A DNA stretch of 64,000 nucleotides from the NCBI GenBank assembly GCA_002256205.1, contig NKIW01000010.1, positions 1 to 64,000 of the forward strand, written 5' to 3'. Made by a program: the position numbers and the translations under genes. The notes under the pieces are model-generated. The model ran no database searches. It saw only the letters and a list, made by a program, of their open reading frames with translations, and was not told the origin of the DNA. How positions within the stretch are numbered: position 1 is the stretch's first letter; each line of letters starts with the position of its first letter. This document shows, piece after piece, positions 9,804 to 19,878 of the stretch. The stretch comes from Rhizobiales bacterium PAR1. Its GTDB lineage: Bacteria; Pseudomonadota; Alphaproteobacteria; Rhizobiales; Beijerinckiaceae.

Positions 9804-12019
9804 GAGAGGCTCTCCGTCGCTGGTTTTCCGACCGATGCTTTCCGGCCAGCCCGAAGCGCGTTGAGGGTGACCAGAATGGACGACCCCGACATCGCCAACG
9901 CCGCAATCAAAGGCGTCACCCAGCCAGCAATAGCAAGCGGAACCGCGATGAAATTATAGATCACGGCCAGCCAGAGGTTTTCAACCATGATGCGGTGCGC
10001 CTTGCGGCCAATCGCCAGCGACGTCGCGACCGGCGAGAGCCTGTCACCGATGAACACGGCATCCGCCTCGGCCTGCGCCACATGCGTCGCCTCGATGGGG
10101 GACATCGAGACATGCGCCGCCGCCAGAGCGGGCGCATCGTTGAGACCATCGCCGACCATCAGCGCAAGATGCCCCTCGGCGCGCAAGGCTTCGAGGCGGG
10201 CAATCTTGTCCTGCGGCTTGAGGCCGCCGGCATAGGTCTCGATTTCAAGCGTTTCCGCCACTTCGCGCACCGCCGCCTCGTGATCACCCGAAAGGATCAT
10301 CAGGCGGTATCCGGCAGCTTTGAGGGCTTGGATGGCTTCCTTGGCGTCGGGCCGGAGGCGTTGACCGATGGCAATGATCGCCTTTCGATCACCCCAGGTC
10401 ACCGCGATCAGCGAGGCTGAGGGACGCGCGAGCAGCACGGCGCCAGCCTCGAAGGCCATGCCGACCGCTTCGGGCTTGCCGAGAAATGCCTTCTGGCCGT
10501 CGATCTCGGCTGTAACGCCAATGCCCGGCTCTTCTGAAGCACCCGGCACGGGTTCCATCGCCCCAACCGCCTTGGCAATGCCGGTCGCGAGCGGATGCCG
10601 GCTCGTCAGCGCGAGGCGACCCGCCAGCGCGATCAGGCCCGGCTCGATATCCTCCGCATTCATCAGGCTGGCGACCGGCTGAGTCAGCGTGCCGGTCTTG
10701 TCGAAGGCCACGGTATCGACCACGGCAAAACGTTCCAGCGCATCACCGGCATTGAGGAGAATGCGGTTCTTGAACAGCGCACCCGAGGCAACGACCTGCA
10801 CCGCCGGAATGGCGAGCCCAAGCGCGCAGGGACAGGTGATGATCAGCACCGTGATCGCGATGATCAGTGCATCGTGCCAGCCGATGCCGTAGGCAAGCCA
10901 TCCGAGGAAGGTCACCAGAGCCGTAACATGCACCACCGGCGCGTAGAGGCGCGCCGCGCGATCGGCAAGTTGAACATAGGCCGAGCGGTTCTCGGTTGCC
11001 TTGTCGAGAAGCGCCTGCACCTCGGCGAGCAGCGTTCCTTCTTCGGCAGCGCTCACGCGCACGCGGATCGTTCCGGTCAGGTTGAGCGTGCCGGCATAGA
11101 CATTGGCACCTGTTGCGACCGCAGCCGGCCGGGTTTCTCCGGTCACAAGGCTGGAATCGATCTCGCTGCGCCCGTCGATAATCACACCATCAACGCTGAT
11201 GCGCTCGCCGGGGCGGACGAGCACCAGATCGCCCGGCACCAGCGCATTGACCGGCAGCGTGCGGATCTCGGTCTCGGATACGAATTTGACCGCTGTTTCC
11301 GCCTTCAGCGCCGCCAGATTGGTCGCCACCGCGCGCGTCCGTCGCCGCATGGCGCGATCAAGATAGCGCCCGACAAGAAGGAAGAAGAGCAGCATGATCG
11401 CCGAGTCAAAATAGGCATGCTCGGCATGGTTCAGTGTTTCGACAACCGACATGCCAAGCGCAAGGATCACCCCGAGTGAGATCGGCACATCCATGTTGAC
11501 AGCGCGCGCGCGTAGCGCCCTTCCGGCGCTCTCGAAGAACGGGCGTCCCGCATAAGTCGCCGCCGGCAGGGCGATCAACGCTGAGAGCCAGTGGAAGAAA
11601 TCGCGCGTCTCGGGGGTAATGTCGGAGATATTCCCGGCCCAGACCGAGACCGAGAGCAGCATGATGTTCATGGCCGCGAAGCCGGCGACCGCAAGGCAGA
11701 TCAGTAGGCGCTTTTCTTCAGCCTTCTCCGCGCTCTCCGCCCGCCCGACACTGAACGGATAGGCCTTGAAGCCAATCTGATCCATCCGGTCGAGAATACG
11801 CTCGGCACTGGAGCGCACCGGGTCCCATTCGACCGTCACACGGCGATTGGCAAGATTGACGCGGGCACCCGCGACGCCCGGCTCATTCGAGAGTCCCTTC
11901 TCGATGGCCCGCATGCATGCCGCACAGTGAATGCCCTCAACAGCAAGATCCATCGCGGATTTACCGCCCTCGGCAGGCCGGACAAAGATCGAGAAGTCAC
12001 GGACCTCAGCCACGGCCAA
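9800..12019 (-). CDS. ccoI: Copper-translocating P-type ATPase CcoI/FixI
   Basis: A 739-residue P1B-type ATPase that supplies copper for cbb3 oxidase assembly. An N-terminal heavy-metal domain carries GIHCAAC (residues 29-35). Then come the membrane helices, the actuator motif VTGETRPA, the CPC metal site in TCPCALGLAIP, the phosphorylation site DKTGTLT, the HP pair in SRHPLA and the hinge MVGDGLNDAPAL. The gene lies between ccoH and ccoS, the standard position, which supports CcoI over a detoxifying CopA. It overlaps ccoS by four bases. Confidence 0.94.
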   Translation of the reverse strand: MAVAEVRDFSIFVRPAEGGKSAMDLAVEGIHCAACMRAIEKGLSNEPGVAGARVNLANRRVTVEWDPVRSSAERILDRMDQIGFKAYPFSVGRAESAEKAEEKRLLICLAVAGFAAMNIMLLSVSVWAGNISDITPETRDFFHWLSALIALPAATYAGRPFFESAGRALRARAVNMDVPISLGVILALGMSVVETLNHAEHAYFDSAIMLLFFLLVGRYLDRAMRRRTRAVATNLAALKAETAVKFVSETEIRTLPVNALVPGDLVLVRPGERISVDGVIIDGRSEIDSSLVTGETRPAAVATGANVYAGTLNLTGTIRVRVSAAEEGTLLAEVQALLDKATENRSAYVQLADRAARLYAPVVHVTALVTFLGWLAYGIGWHDALIIAITVLIITCPCALGLAIPAVQVVASGALFKNRILLNAGDALERFAVVDTVAFDKTGTLTQPVASLMNAEDIEPGLIALAGRLALTSRHPLATGIAKAVGAMEPVPGASEEPGIGVTAEIDGQKAFLGKPEAVGMAFEAGAVLLARPSASLIAVTWGDRKAIIAIGQRLRPDAKEAIQALKAAGYRLMILSGDHEAAVREVAETLEIETYAGGLKPQDKIARLEALRAEGHLALMVGDGLNDAPALAAAHVSMSPIEATHVAQAEADAVFIGDRLSPVATSLAIGRKAHRIMVENLWLAVIYNFIAVPLAIAGWVTPLIAALAMSGSSILVTLNALRAGRKASVGKPATESLS

Positions 12020-12042
12020 GCCTCCTCATGCCTCAAGCCTCC

Positions 12043-12564
12043 TCATTCCTTCAGCAGCACACGCCGCTGCGAAACAAAAAGGCGGTCAGCACCCCGGCTG
12101 ATCTCAACCGTCAACAGCCACTGACCGGCACCCAACTGGGGCAGATCAACGCTGTAGCGACCGCCGCCCAGATCACCAAGGCTGAGCTTCTTGTCGAACC
12201 GCGCATCCGCAGGACGCTCGATCCGGGCAGAAACACCCAAACCACCCAACGCTTCGCCAGCCTTGTCGCGCACGCTGACCTGAAGCGGCGCGCCAGAGCG
12301 GATCGCGCCGGTCGCAATGTCCACCTGCCAGCCGCGGCTGTCCTGCGCCGCGATGGCATCCAACTGGCCGTTGAAGTGCTGGCTTGCCTCGAAGGAGCTT
12401 TTCACATCCGTGCCCGGCATGGTGCGGATCGCGAGGTTCATCATGGTGAAGTTCACCGCGAAGATGACCGCGAAGAAGGTGACCAGCATGGCGAGCACAT
12501 GCCACCCCTTCAGCTCGAAGGACTTTGTCGGCTTCGGCATTGGCGGATTGAGTTCGACTGGCAT
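12043..12564 (-). CDS. ccoH: cbb3 accessory protein CcoH/FixH
   Basis: A 173-residue membrane-anchored protein with one helix near the N-terminus (GWHVLAMLVTFFAVIFAVNF, about residues 20-40) and a periplasmic domain with the W-Q-V-D and LLTVEISRG strands seen in FixH. FixH assists assembly of the cbb3 oxidase. I chose the ATG at 12564 (MPVELNPPMPKP) because GGAG lies at good spacing upstream; a longer start at 12588 is possible. It lies between ccoG and ccoI, as expected. Confidence 0.88.
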   Translation of the reverse strand: MPVELNPPMPKPTKSFELKGWHVLAMLVTFFAVIFAVNFTMMNLAIRTMPGTDVKSSFEASQHFNGQLDAIAAQDSRGWQVDIATGAIRSGAPLQVSVRDKAGEALGGLGVSARIERPADARFDKKLSLGDLGGGRYSVDLPQLGAGQWLLTVEISRGADRLFVSQRRVLLKE

Positions 12565-12665
12565 CACAAAAGCTCCACAGCAGGTCATGGCTAACCTCGA
12601 TTACCTCCGGCGCGGCGCAACAGCAAACCGGTCCGCGCCTTTGCGGGCACGGTCTAGAAAGCACG

Positions 12666-14108
12666 TCAGCCCGGTCCGAAGAAATGATCTTTCGCAATCA
12701 CGACTTCTCCGGCGAAGAGATCTGACGCCTTGATGGTGATCGGAACACTCTTTTCCTTGAGCGATGCCTTCGGGACCGTGACAAGCACACGAACCTCGCG
12801 GGTCGCATCCGCGTCCACTGTGACGACAGGCCGCCAATCCGAGGTCGCACTGACGTTGACCACCTCAATCTGGGCACCGGGAGGGCCATCGACCGTCAGC
12901 GCAAAGGGCCTTGTGTCCGGCCTCTTGTTGAAGAGGCGGACGGTGAAGGCATTATGGACCGAGCCGTCGGAGTGCAGGACGAAAAGCGGCGTGCGGTCAT
13001 GAATGAGGTTGATGCCCGCTGTCGAACGCGTTGCGAGCTGGAAGACCATCGCCCCGCCCACAATCGTGATCAAGGCGAAGTAAACCAGCGTCCGTGCCCG
13101 GATCGGGTGGAACGGCTTCTCCGGCGTGCCGGCAATACGCGCCTTGATGTTGTTGTCCGTATCGAAGGCGATCAGCCCGGTAGGCCGACCGATCTTGGTC
13201 ATCACCGTATCGCAGGCATCCATGCAAAGGCTGCACTGGATACATTCGAGCTGCGCGCCATGGCGGATATCGATCCCAGTCGGGCAGACGGCGACGCATT
13301 GGTTGCAATCCACGCAATCGCCAGCCGGCACGCCAGCATCCCGCGCCCGCTTGGCACCCTTGAGCGACATGCGCGGCTCGCCCCGATCATAGCGATAGGT
13401 AACGTTATAGGCCTCGTCATCGGTCAACGCGGCCTGAATGCGCGGCCACGGGCACATGTAGGTGCAGACCTGTTCGCGCATCCAGCCCGCCAGCGCATAG
13501 GTCGTGAAGGTGAGGATGCCGATCCAGACATAGGCTGCCATCGGGGCTTCGAACGTCGCGAGTTCACGCACCAGCGTCGGCGCATCGGCGAAGTAGAGCA
13601 CCCAGGCACCGCCCGTCCACCAAGCAATGCCGAGCCAGATGAAGTGCTTGGCAATCTTGCGGAAAATCTTGTCGAGATCCCAGACGCGCTCATCAAGCTT
13701 GATCCGCTCGCGCCGGTCCCCTTCGACCAGGCGCTCGACAGCGAGATAAAGATCGGTCCAAACCGTTTGCGGGCAGAGATAACCGCACCAGATGCGCCCG
13801 GCGATGGCGTTCATCAGGAACAGCACCATCGCGGCGATCACCAGAAGACCGGTGAAGTAATAGACTTCCTGCGGCCAGATTTCGATCGGAAAGAAGTAAA
13901 AACGCCTGTTGGTCAGATCAACGAGAACCGCCTGATTAGGCAGATTCGAACCACGATCCCAACGGACGAACGGCAGGAAATAATAGATCCCCAACGTCAC
14001 AACCAGCACGATCCATTTCAGACGCCGGTAAAACCCGGTGACAGACTGTGGATAGACTTTCTGCGCCGTGGCGTAGAGCGGGCCGTCGTCGAGATCGGTG
14101 GAAGACAT
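12666..14108 (-). CDS. ccoG: cbb3 accessory iron-sulfur protein CcoG/FixG
   Basis: A 480-residue membrane protein with about five helices and two 4Fe-4S motifs in the middle (CVDCNQCVAVCPTGIDI and CIQCSLCMDACDTV, about residues 262-305). An Ig-like C-terminal domain ends the protein. Related CcoG proteins are cupric reductases that help deliver copper to the cbb3 oxidase. Extra Cys pairs in the membrane part (CGYLCPQTVW, CTYMCPWPR) match the family. The gene begins 136 bases after ccoP, with a hairpin in the gap. Confidence 0.93.
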   Translation of the reverse strand: MSSTDLDDGPLYATAQKVYPQSVTGFYRRLKWIVLVVTLGIYYFLPFVRWDRGSNLPNQAVLVDLTNRRFYFFPIEIWPQEVYYFTGLLVIAAMVLFLMNAIAGRIWCGYLCPQTVWTDLYLAVERLVEGDRRERIKLDERVWDLDKIFRKIAKHFIWLGIAWWTGGAWVLYFADAPTLVRELATFEAPMAAYVWIGILTFTTYALAGWMREQVCTYMCPWPRIQAALTDDEAYNVTYRYDRGEPRMSLKGAKRARDAGVPAGDCVDCNQCVAVCPTGIDIRHGAQLECIQCSLCMDACDTVMTKIGRPTGLIAFDTDNNIKARIAGTPEKPFHPIRARTLVYFALITIVGGAMVFQLATRSTAGINLIHDRTPLFVLHSDGSVHNAFTVRLFNKRPDTRPFALTVDGPPGAQIEVVNVSATSDWRPVVTVDADATREVRVLVTVPKASLKEKSVPITIKASDLFAGEVVIAKDHFFGPG

Positions 14109-14200
14109 CGTTCAAGCGCCTTGTTTGCCGTTTCGCGCCCAAGTGCGCGAAGGGGAAGGGTGCGCGAAGAAAAAGCGTGCGCGATGGGTGGGCGAAGAAG

Positions 14201-14226
14201 CCGGCGGAGCCCAAAGACCCCGCCGG
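14201..14226 (-). terminator. Hairpin between ccoP and ccoG, possible attenuating terminator
   Basis: The arms CCGGCGG (14201-14207) and CCGCCGG (14220-14226) form a 7 bp G+C-only stem with a 12-base loop, 19 bases after the ccoP stop. On the minus strand the stem is followed by CTTCTTCG, a weak U-containing tract. It may stop part of the ccoNOQP transcript, giving less accessory than structural mRNA. On the plus strand it is followed by five T's, but no plus-strand gene needs it. Confidence 0.4.
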
Positions 14227-14244
14227 TTTTTGATCATCAGGAAC

Positions 14245-15123
14245 TTACTTGCCGCCACCCAGCGAGTGGACATAGATCGCAAGCGACTTGACCGTGATCG
14301 GATCGAGGCGGGCGCCCCAGGCCGGCATCAGGCCCGCGCGGCTGTTGGTCACGGTCTCGACGATCTCGTCGATGCTCGAACCATAGAGCCAGATGGCATC
14401 GGTCAGGTTCGGAGCGCCAAGCTCCTTGTTGCCCGCGCCCTTGTCACCATGGCAGGCCGCGCAATTCTCGGCGAAGAGCTTCTCGCCCTTGGCCTTGTCG
14501 AAGCCGGTCTCGGTCGAAAGACCCGAGAGCGTCCGGACATAGTTCGCCACAAGCCGCACTTCCTCCTTCTTCAGGATACCATCCTTGCCGAAGGCAGGCA
14601 TGGCCGAGATGCGGGTCTTGTCGTCGTTGGTCGAACGGATGCCGTGCTGCAGCGTGGTATGGATGTCCTGCAACGTACCGCCCCACAACCAATCATCGTC
14701 GTTGAGGTTCGGGTAACCCTTGGAACCCGCACCACCAAGACCATGGCAGGGCGCGCAATTATCGCCGAAGGCCGCCTTGCCCTGCGCCAGCGCGAGGCTG
14801 AGCAACTTCGGGTCAGCCTTGATCGCGGCAAGCTCGACCTTGCCGAGGTCCGCCGCAGCCGCTGTCCGCTTGGCCTTGAGCGCATCGAGTTCGACCGCCA
14901 CTTCCGCCCGTGACGAATAGCCTGTCACGCCTGGCAGATGGCTCGAAATCAGCGGCCAGGAGGGATAGACCACCCAGTAGCCAAACGCCCAGATAATGGT
15001 GGCGTAGAAGATATTGAGCCACCAGCGCGGAAGCGGCGTGTTCAGTTCCTTGATCCCGTCCCACTCATGGCCCGTCGTGGCGGTGCCAGTGATGTGATCG
15101 CGGTCTTCGTTTTGTCCGGCCAT
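14245..15123 (-). CDS. ccoP: cbb3 oxidase subunit III, dihaem cytochrome c (CcoP)
   Basis: A 292-residue protein with one N-terminal membrane helix (about 32-52, IFYATIIWAFGYWVVYPSWP) and two cytochrome c domains, with haem motifs CAPCH and CAACH and the axial Met residues in SAMPAFG and GLMPAWG. It passes electrons from cytochrome c or bc1 to CcoO/CcoN. The ATG at 15123 gives the usual start MAGQNEDRDH. It follows ccoQ after 4 bases. Confidence 0.95.
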   Translation of the reverse strand: MAGQNEDRDHITGTATTGHEWDGIKELNTPLPRWWLNIFYATIIWAFGYWVVYPSWPLISSHLPGVTGYSSRAEVAVELDALKAKRTAAAADLGKVELAAIKADPKLLSLALAQGKAAFGDNCAPCHGLGGAGSKGYPNLNDDDWLWGGTLQDIHTTLQHGIRSTNDDKTRISAMPAFGKDGILKKEEVRLVANYVRTLSGLSTETGFDKAKGEKLFAENCAACHGDKGAGNKELGAPNLTDAIWLYGSSIDEIVETVTNSRAGLMPAWGARLDPITVKSLAIYVHSLGGGK

Positions 15124-15127
15124 CGGA

Positions 15128-15283
15128 TCAATCCTCCTTGAGAGGGATTTCGGCAGCCGAACTGAACTTCTCACGGTTCTTCGGCCAAACGGCATAGGCA
15201 ACAACCCCGATGAAGATCCCCATGAAGAAGAGGATTCCCACCTGTTGGGCGATGCTGGCGAGGAGGGTGTAGGTGCTGTTCAC
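15128..15283 (-). CDS. ccoQ: cbb3 oxidase subunit IV (CcoQ)
   Basis: A 51-residue single-helix protein read from a GTG at 15283, with ILFFMGIFIGVVAYAVWPKN as its core. The WPKN(R)EKF motif after the helix is characteristic of CcoQ, which stabilises the cbb3 complex. It fills the gap between ccoO and ccoP exactly, with 10 bases before it and 4 after. Confidence 0.92.
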   Translation of the reverse strand: MNSTYTLLASIAQQVGILFFMGIFIGVVAYAVWPKNREKFSSAAEIPLKED

Positions 15284-15293
15284 TTGCCCCTCC

Positions 15294-16028
15294 TTAGCGA
15301 TAGTTGGCTTTGGCGTCGTAGCCCTTGAAATCGACCATCGTGCCCAGAACCTGGAGATAGGCGATCAGCGCGTCCGCTTCCGAGATCTTCTGGGCATTGC
15401 CGTCGAAATCACGGACCTGGACCTTGCCGTAGCGCTTCTCGAGACCCGCAGCATTCGGATCATCCGGGTTGAGCTGCGCCTTGAGATCCTTCTCCGCGTT
15501 GGCAATCATATCGTCGGTGTAGGGCACACCACCGATGCGGTTGGACTTCAGGTGGCCGGCGATATCCGGGATATCGAGCTCGTTCTTCGCAAGGAACGGA
15601 TAGCCCGGCATGATCGACTGCGGCACGACGGCACGCGGGTTGACCAGATGCTGGAACTGCCATTCGTCAGAGTACTTGCCGCCGACACGGGCGAGATCCG
15701 GACCAGTGCGCTTCGAACCCCACTGGAAGGGCTTGTCGAACATCGATTCGGCCGCGAGCGAATAATGGCCGTACCGTTCAACTTCGTCGCGCAGCGGACG
15801 GATCATCTGGCTGTGGCAGTTGTAGCACCCTTCTCGGATGTAGATCTGCCGTCCTGCCAACTCGAGCGGGGTGTAGGGGCGAACACCCTTCACCTGCTCG
15901 ATCGTCGACTTGAGATAGAAGAGCGGAGCGATCTCGACGAGGCCACCGATCGAGATCATGACGATGATCCCGATGATGAGAATGATCGAGTTCTTTTCAA
16001 AGATGGCGTGTTTGTTCCAGAGCGACAT
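15294..16028 (-). CDS. ccoO: cbb3 oxidase subunit II, monohaem cytochrome c (CcoO)
   Basis: A 244-residue protein with an N-terminal membrane anchor (about 14-35), the covalent haem motif CYNCH in [18 protein letters not shown] and a Met ligand region around IMPGYPFL. It relays electrons from CcoP to the CcoN active site. I chose the ATG at 16028 ([13 protein letters not shown]), the family start, and not the upstream ATG at 16043, which would overlap ccoN. Confidence 0.96.
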   Translation of the reverse strand: MSLWNKHAIFEKNSIILIIGIIVMISIGGLVEIAPLFYLKSTIEQVKGVRPYTPLELAGRQIYIREGCYNCHSQMIRPLRDEVERYGHYSLAAESMFDKPFQWGSKRTGPDLARVGGKYSDEWQFQHLVNPRAVVPQSIMPGYPFLAKNELDIPDIAGHLKSNRIGGVPYTDDMIANAEKDLKAQLNPDDPNAAGLEKRYGKVQVRDFDGNAQKISEADALIAYLQVLGTMVDFKGYDAKANYR

Positions 16029-16039
16029 TGTTCTGCTCC

Positions 16040-17698
16040 TCACTCAGCCGGAACCAGAGCCGGCTTGCTGGCTTCAACGCCCTCAGCCGCCTCACCGGAC
16101 AGGATGGTCATGGTGATGTTGTAGGCCATGATCAGCGAGCCAACCACGAACAGCGCACCGCCGAGGGCACGGATGACGTAGAAGGGATGCATCGCGTCGA
16201 CGGTCTCGATGAAGGAATATTCGAGGAAGCCGAGCGAGGTATACGCACGCCACATGAGGCCCTGCATGATGCCCGCGACCCACATCGCCGAGATGTAGAG
16301 GACGATGCCGAGCGTCGCGATCCAGAAGTGCCAGTTCACCAGCTTGTCAGACCACAGGCCCTTCTTGTTCCAAAGCCACGGCACGAGGCAGTAGATGGCA
16401 CCGAAGGAGACGAAGCCGACCCAGCCCAGCGCACCCGAGTGCACGTGACCAATGGTCCAGTCGGTATAGTGGCTGAGCGAGTTCACCGCCTTGATGGACA
16501 TCATCGGACCCTCGAAGGTCGACATGCCGTAGAAGGCGACCGAGACGACCAGCATCCGGAGGACCGGGTCGGTGCGCAGCTTGTCCCAGGCGCCCGAGAG
16601 CGTCATCAGGCCGTTGATCATACCACCCCATGAAGGCATCCACAGCATGATCGAGAAGGTCATGCCCAGCGTCTGCGCCCAGTCCGGCAGCGCCGTGTAG
16701 TGCAGATGGTGCGGACCTGCCCAGATATAGAGGAAGATCAGCGCCCAGAAGTGGATGATCGACAGGCGATACGAATAAACCGGCCGATTCGCGCGCTTCG
16801 GCACGAAGTAATACATGATGGCGAGGAAGCCAGCGGTCAGGAAGAAGCCCACCGCGTTATGGCCGTACCACCACTGGAACATCGCATCCTGAACGCCCGA
16901 CCAGACGATGTAGCTCTTCGGGGAGAAGATCGACACCGGGATGGTGGTATTGTTGCCGAGATGCAGAACCGCGATGGTCACGATGAAGGCGAGCGTGAAC
17001 CAGTTTGCCACATAAATATGCGGCTCCTTGCGCTTCCAGATCGTGACCAGGAACACGAGGAGGTACGCCACCCAGACAATGGTGAGCCAAAGGTCGGCAT
17101 ACCATTCCGGCTCGGCGTATTCCTTGCCCTGCGTGATCCCGAGCAGATAGCCCGTGCCGGCGACCACGATGAAGAGGTTGTAGCCCAGAACCACGAACCA
17201 GGGGGTAATTTCACCCGCAAGGCGCGCATGGCAGGTGCGCTGAACCACGTAGAACGAGGTTGCGAGCAGCACGTTGCCACCGAACGCGAAAATCACCGCC
17301 GAGGTATGCAGCGGGCGAAGGCGTCCGAACTGGATATAGGCAAAATCGAAGTTGAGCGCGGGATAAGCCAGCTGCAACGCGATGATGAGCCCGACGAGAA
17401 AGCCCGCGACGCCCCAGAAGACAGCGGCAATCGTGGCGAATTTGACAGGCCCCATGTGATAATTGGGCTTACCGTCAATTTCCTGCAGCGGATGAGCCGG
17501 CACGTTGGCGGCTGCCCGCTTGCCGAGCGTGATAATGGCCCCGACGCCCGCGAGCGCGAAGACATACATATGGAAAGCATAGCCGGCGTCCGTCGCCTTG
17601 GAAGCTATGAAAATCGTCATCAACGTGAGTATCGCCGCTGCGATCGCCCATGCGACCTCGTTGGCACTCATCGAACGGTAACGTGCTTGGATGCTCAT
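16040..17698 (-). CDS. ccoN: cbb3 oxidase catalytic subunit I (CcoN)
   Basis: A 552-residue, twelve-helix haem-copper oxidase subunit that reduces oxygen to water with high oxygen affinity and pumps protons. His ligands are visible in [14 protein letters not shown] (low-spin haem), [11 protein letters not shown] with the Tyr-His region typical of type C oxidases, GPHHLHYT (CuB) and [14 protein letters not shown] (haems). It is first of ccoNOQP. An FNR box lies 120 bases upstream. Confidence 0.97.
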   Translation of the reverse strand: MSIQARYRSMSANEVAWAIAAAILTLMTIFIASKATDAGYAFHMYVFALAGVGAIITLGKRAAANVPAHPLQEIDGKPNYHMGPVKFATIAAVFWGVAGFLVGLIIALQLAYPALNFDFAYIQFGRLRPLHTSAVIFAFGGNVLLATSFYVVQRTCHARLAGEITPWFVVLGYNLFIVVAGTGYLLGITQGKEYAEPEWYADLWLTIVWVAYLLVFLVTIWKRKEPHIYVANWFTLAFIVTIAVLHLGNNTTIPVSIFSPKSYIVWSGVQDAMFQWWYGHNAVGFFLTAGFLAIMYYFVPKRANRPVYSYRLSIIHFWALIFLYIWAGPHHLHYTALPDWAQTLGMTFSIMLWMPSWGGMINGLMTLSGAWDKLRTDPVLRMLVVSVAFYGMSTFEGPMMSIKAVNSLSHYTDWTIGHVHSGALGWVGFVSFGAIYCLVPWLWNKKGLWSDKLVNWHFWIATLGIVLYISAMWVAGIMQGLMWRAYTSLGFLEYSFIETVDAMHPFYVIRALGGALFVVGSLIMAYNITMTILSGEAAEGVEASKPALVPAE

Positions 17699-17818
17699 GC
17701 GCGTGTTCCTTTGCCCCAGTACGCCCTCGCTAAACCGCTAAGGACGCGCAGACAAGGTTCCGCGAATTGCGGACCCCTAGCCTCTCTGGGACCATGGTAC
17801 TGCGCCGCACAAATGGCC

Positions 17819-17832
17819 TTGACACAAATCAA
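17819..17832 (-). promoter_or_regulatory. FNR box (anaerobox) upstream of ccoN
   Basis: The plus-strand sequence TTGACACAAATCAA matches the FNR/FixK consensus TTGAY-N4-RTCAA in all defined positions. It lies 120 bases before the ccoN ATG and after the fnr stop, so it can drive ccoNOQP on its own. The regulator gene beside it encodes an Fe-S type FNR, the natural candidate to bind it. The TSS and the exact -10 are not determined. Confidence 0.75.
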
Positions 17833-17921
17833 GCCGAACCGTGACGAAGCGGGAAATCAACCGAAAGAACAAGGATGGAGTGTGGCAGCATCGTGCCGGA
17901 CGAAAGTTCCCTACAGCGGGC

Positions 17922-18668
17922 TCAGCCGTCGGCGAGAGCCATGAGGTGGTCGACATCAAGGATACGGATGCCATCCGGCACCACCACGATGAGCTTCTCG
18001 CGCGCGAGCTTGGAAATCGTCCGACTGACGGTTTCAATGGTCAGACCAAGATAATCCGCGATGTCCTGCCGGCTCATCGGCAGCGGAATGGTCACGGATT
18101 TTGTGGCGATGCGCGCAAGGCGCTCGCGGAACGAGAGCAGAAAAGCCGCAACACGCTCTTCCGCATTCTTGCGACCCAGAAGCACGATCTGGTCCTGCGA
18201 ATTGTGGATCTCACGGCCAGCAAGCTGATGCAGCTTCTTCATCAGATGCGGCTTCTCGTCGAGCATCACCGCAAAGCCGGCACGCGGAATACGGCAGACA
18301 CGGATATAGTCCACCGCCTCGGCGGTATATTCGTGGACTTCGTCCATCGCGACGCCAAGGAAATCACCCTTGATTGCAAAGCCGATGATCTGGCGGCGTC
18401 CATCCGGCAGCAGACGGAACAGGCGAATCGTCCCTTCCGAGACGGAAAACACGAAGTCCGCCTTGGCGCCCTGTTCGAACAGCACCGTCTTTGCCGGGAA
18501 ACTGCGATGCTGGACGACATGGTCGAAGGTCAGCAGTTCCTCGTGACCAAGCGCGGCGCAGATCGACAGATGCCGCGTCGTGCAGGTCGAGCAGTTGGCG
18601 ATATGTGGCGCGTGATCGCGCTCGCCGGGTTTCGCGTTGTCCTGCAAAATAGGGCCCATCGACTTCAT
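17922..18668 (-). CDS. fnrN: FNR/FnrN-type oxygen-sensing transcription regulator
   Basis: A 248-residue Crp/Fnr protein. The N-terminal Cys motif NCSTCTTRHLSIC (C-x2-C-x7-C) plus a further Cys in DYIRVCRI would bind a 4Fe-4S oxygen sensor, the FnrN/FnrL pattern. A cyclic-nucleotide-like beta-roll and the dimer helix follow. The C-terminal winged helix has the FNR-type recognition element in GLTIETVSRTISKL (E-x2-S-R). Under low oxygen it should activate cbb3 genes through the box at 17819. FixK proteins lacking the cluster are less likely because of the Cys set. Confidence 0.9.
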   Translation of the reverse strand: MKSMGPILQDNAKPGERDHAPHIANCSTCTTRHLSICAALGHEELLTFDHVVQHRSFPAKTVLFEQGAKADFVFSVSEGTIRLFRLLPDGRRQIIGFAIKGDFLGVAMDEVHEYTAEAVDYIRVCRIPRAGFAVMLDEKPHLMKKLHQLAGREIHNSQDQIVLLGRKNAEERVAAFLLSFRERLARIATKSVTIPLPMSRQDIADYLGLTIETVSRTISKLAREKLIVVVPDGIRILDVDHLMALADG

Positions 18669-18819
18669 CTATCCGCTCCCGGTCCAGTGGAAAACCGTGA
18701 TCGACGCCGCACAAGATGCGTTGGATCGGTCTCGGTTGCAAGCGGTTTGGGCCAGAGAGCCTTCCGGACTTTTGGCCGCAGGGTCCAAAGGGAAGAACGG
18801 GCAGCCGTCACTTCAGCGT

Positions 18820-19878
18820 TCAGTCTGGCAATCGATCACCCGTTTCAGCATGGAAAAAGTGCAGATCATGGGCATCGGCAACAGCACGCAGTTTTGTGCC
18901 GATCGCGATATCTGCCTTGCCTGGCACCCGCACGATGATCTCACGCCCCGCCCCGCCGATGGCGCCGTAAAGGAAGGTTTCGGAACCCACGGCTTCGACG
19001 GCCGTCAGGGTCAGCTCGACGACAAGCGCCGACGGCCCGGCATCCTCAGATGAAAGCTGAAAATGTTCTGGCCTAATGCCAAGGATAAAGCGCCCCACCT
19101 GCGGCGGATGCGCAAGCGTCAGCCCCGCCATACCCCCCGCAGGAACCTCGACGAGGTTCATCGGCGGCGCGCCGATAAAACCGGCGACGAAGGTGGTCTG
19201 CGGCTTCTCGTAGAGCGCGAGCGGCGGTCCCATCTGCTCGACCTTGCCCTTGTTCATCACCACCAGCATGTCGGCGAGCGTCATCGCTTCGAGCTGGTCA
19301 TGGGTCACGTAGATCGAGGTGATTCCAAGCGCACGCTGGAGTTTTTTGATCTCGACGCGCATCTGGATGCGCAACTTGGCGTCAAGGTTCGAGAGCGGCT
19401 CGTCGAAGAGGAAGACACGCGGCTTCCTGACAATCGCGCGCCCCATCGCGACACGTTGCCGTTGCCCACCGGAAAGCGCGCGCGGCTTGCGATCAAGCAG
19501 ATGACCAATTTCGAGGATTCGCGCCGCTTCCTGCACCCGCGTCTCGATTTCCGGCTTTGGCGTACCGCGATTCCGCAAGCCGTAGGCCATGTTGTCGTAG
19601 ACCGACATATGCGGGTAGAGCGCATAATTCTGGAACACCATCGCGATATCGCGTTCGGAGGGGTCGAGCGCATTGACGACCTTGTCGCCAATCGCAACCT
19701 CGCCAGATGTGATCGTCTCCAGCCCCGCAACCATGCGCAACAGCGTCGATTTCCCGCAGCCCGAAGGACCGACAAGCACGCAAAAAGCGCCATCCGGTAT
19801 ATCAATCGATATTTGCCGCACGGCCTCGAAGCCGCCCGCATAGACCTTGCCGACCTTGCGGAGCTGGACGTTGTTCAT
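18820..19878 (-). CDS. ugpC: ABC transporter ATPase UgpC/MalK family
   Basis: A 352-residue importer ATPase with Walker [10 protein letters not shown], signature [15 protein letters not shown], Walker [17 protein letters not shown] and a C-terminal OB/TOBE regulatory domain (about 240-350). It powers the UgpBAE glycerol-3-phosphate transporter. The ATG at 19878 overlaps the ugpE stop (ATGA) and gives the family start [13 protein letters not shown]; a longer upstream frame runs inside ugpE and is not needed. Confidence 0.92.
   Translation of the reverse strand: MNNVQLRKVGKVYAGGFEAVRQISIDIPDGAFCVLVGPSGCGKSTLLRMVAGLETITSGEVAIGDKVVNALDPSERDIAMVFQNYALYPHMSVYDNMAYGLRNRGTPKPEIETRVQEAARILEIGHLLDRKPRALSGGQRQRVAMGRAIVRKPRVFLFDEPLSNLDAKLRIQMRVEIKKLQRALGITSIYVTHDQLEAMTLADMLVVMNKGKVEQMGPPLALYEKPQTTFVAGFIGAPPMNLVEVPAGGMAGLTLAHPPQVGRFILGIRPEHFQLSSEDAGPSALVVELTLTAVEAVGSETFLYGAIGGAGREIIVRVPGKADIAIGTKLRAVADAHDLHFFHAETGDRLPD

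Noticed and set aside
14228-14242. TTGATCATCAGG resembling an FNR box before ccoG
   Set aside because: Only the first half matches; the second half lacks RTCAA, and it lies on the ccoP side of the gap.
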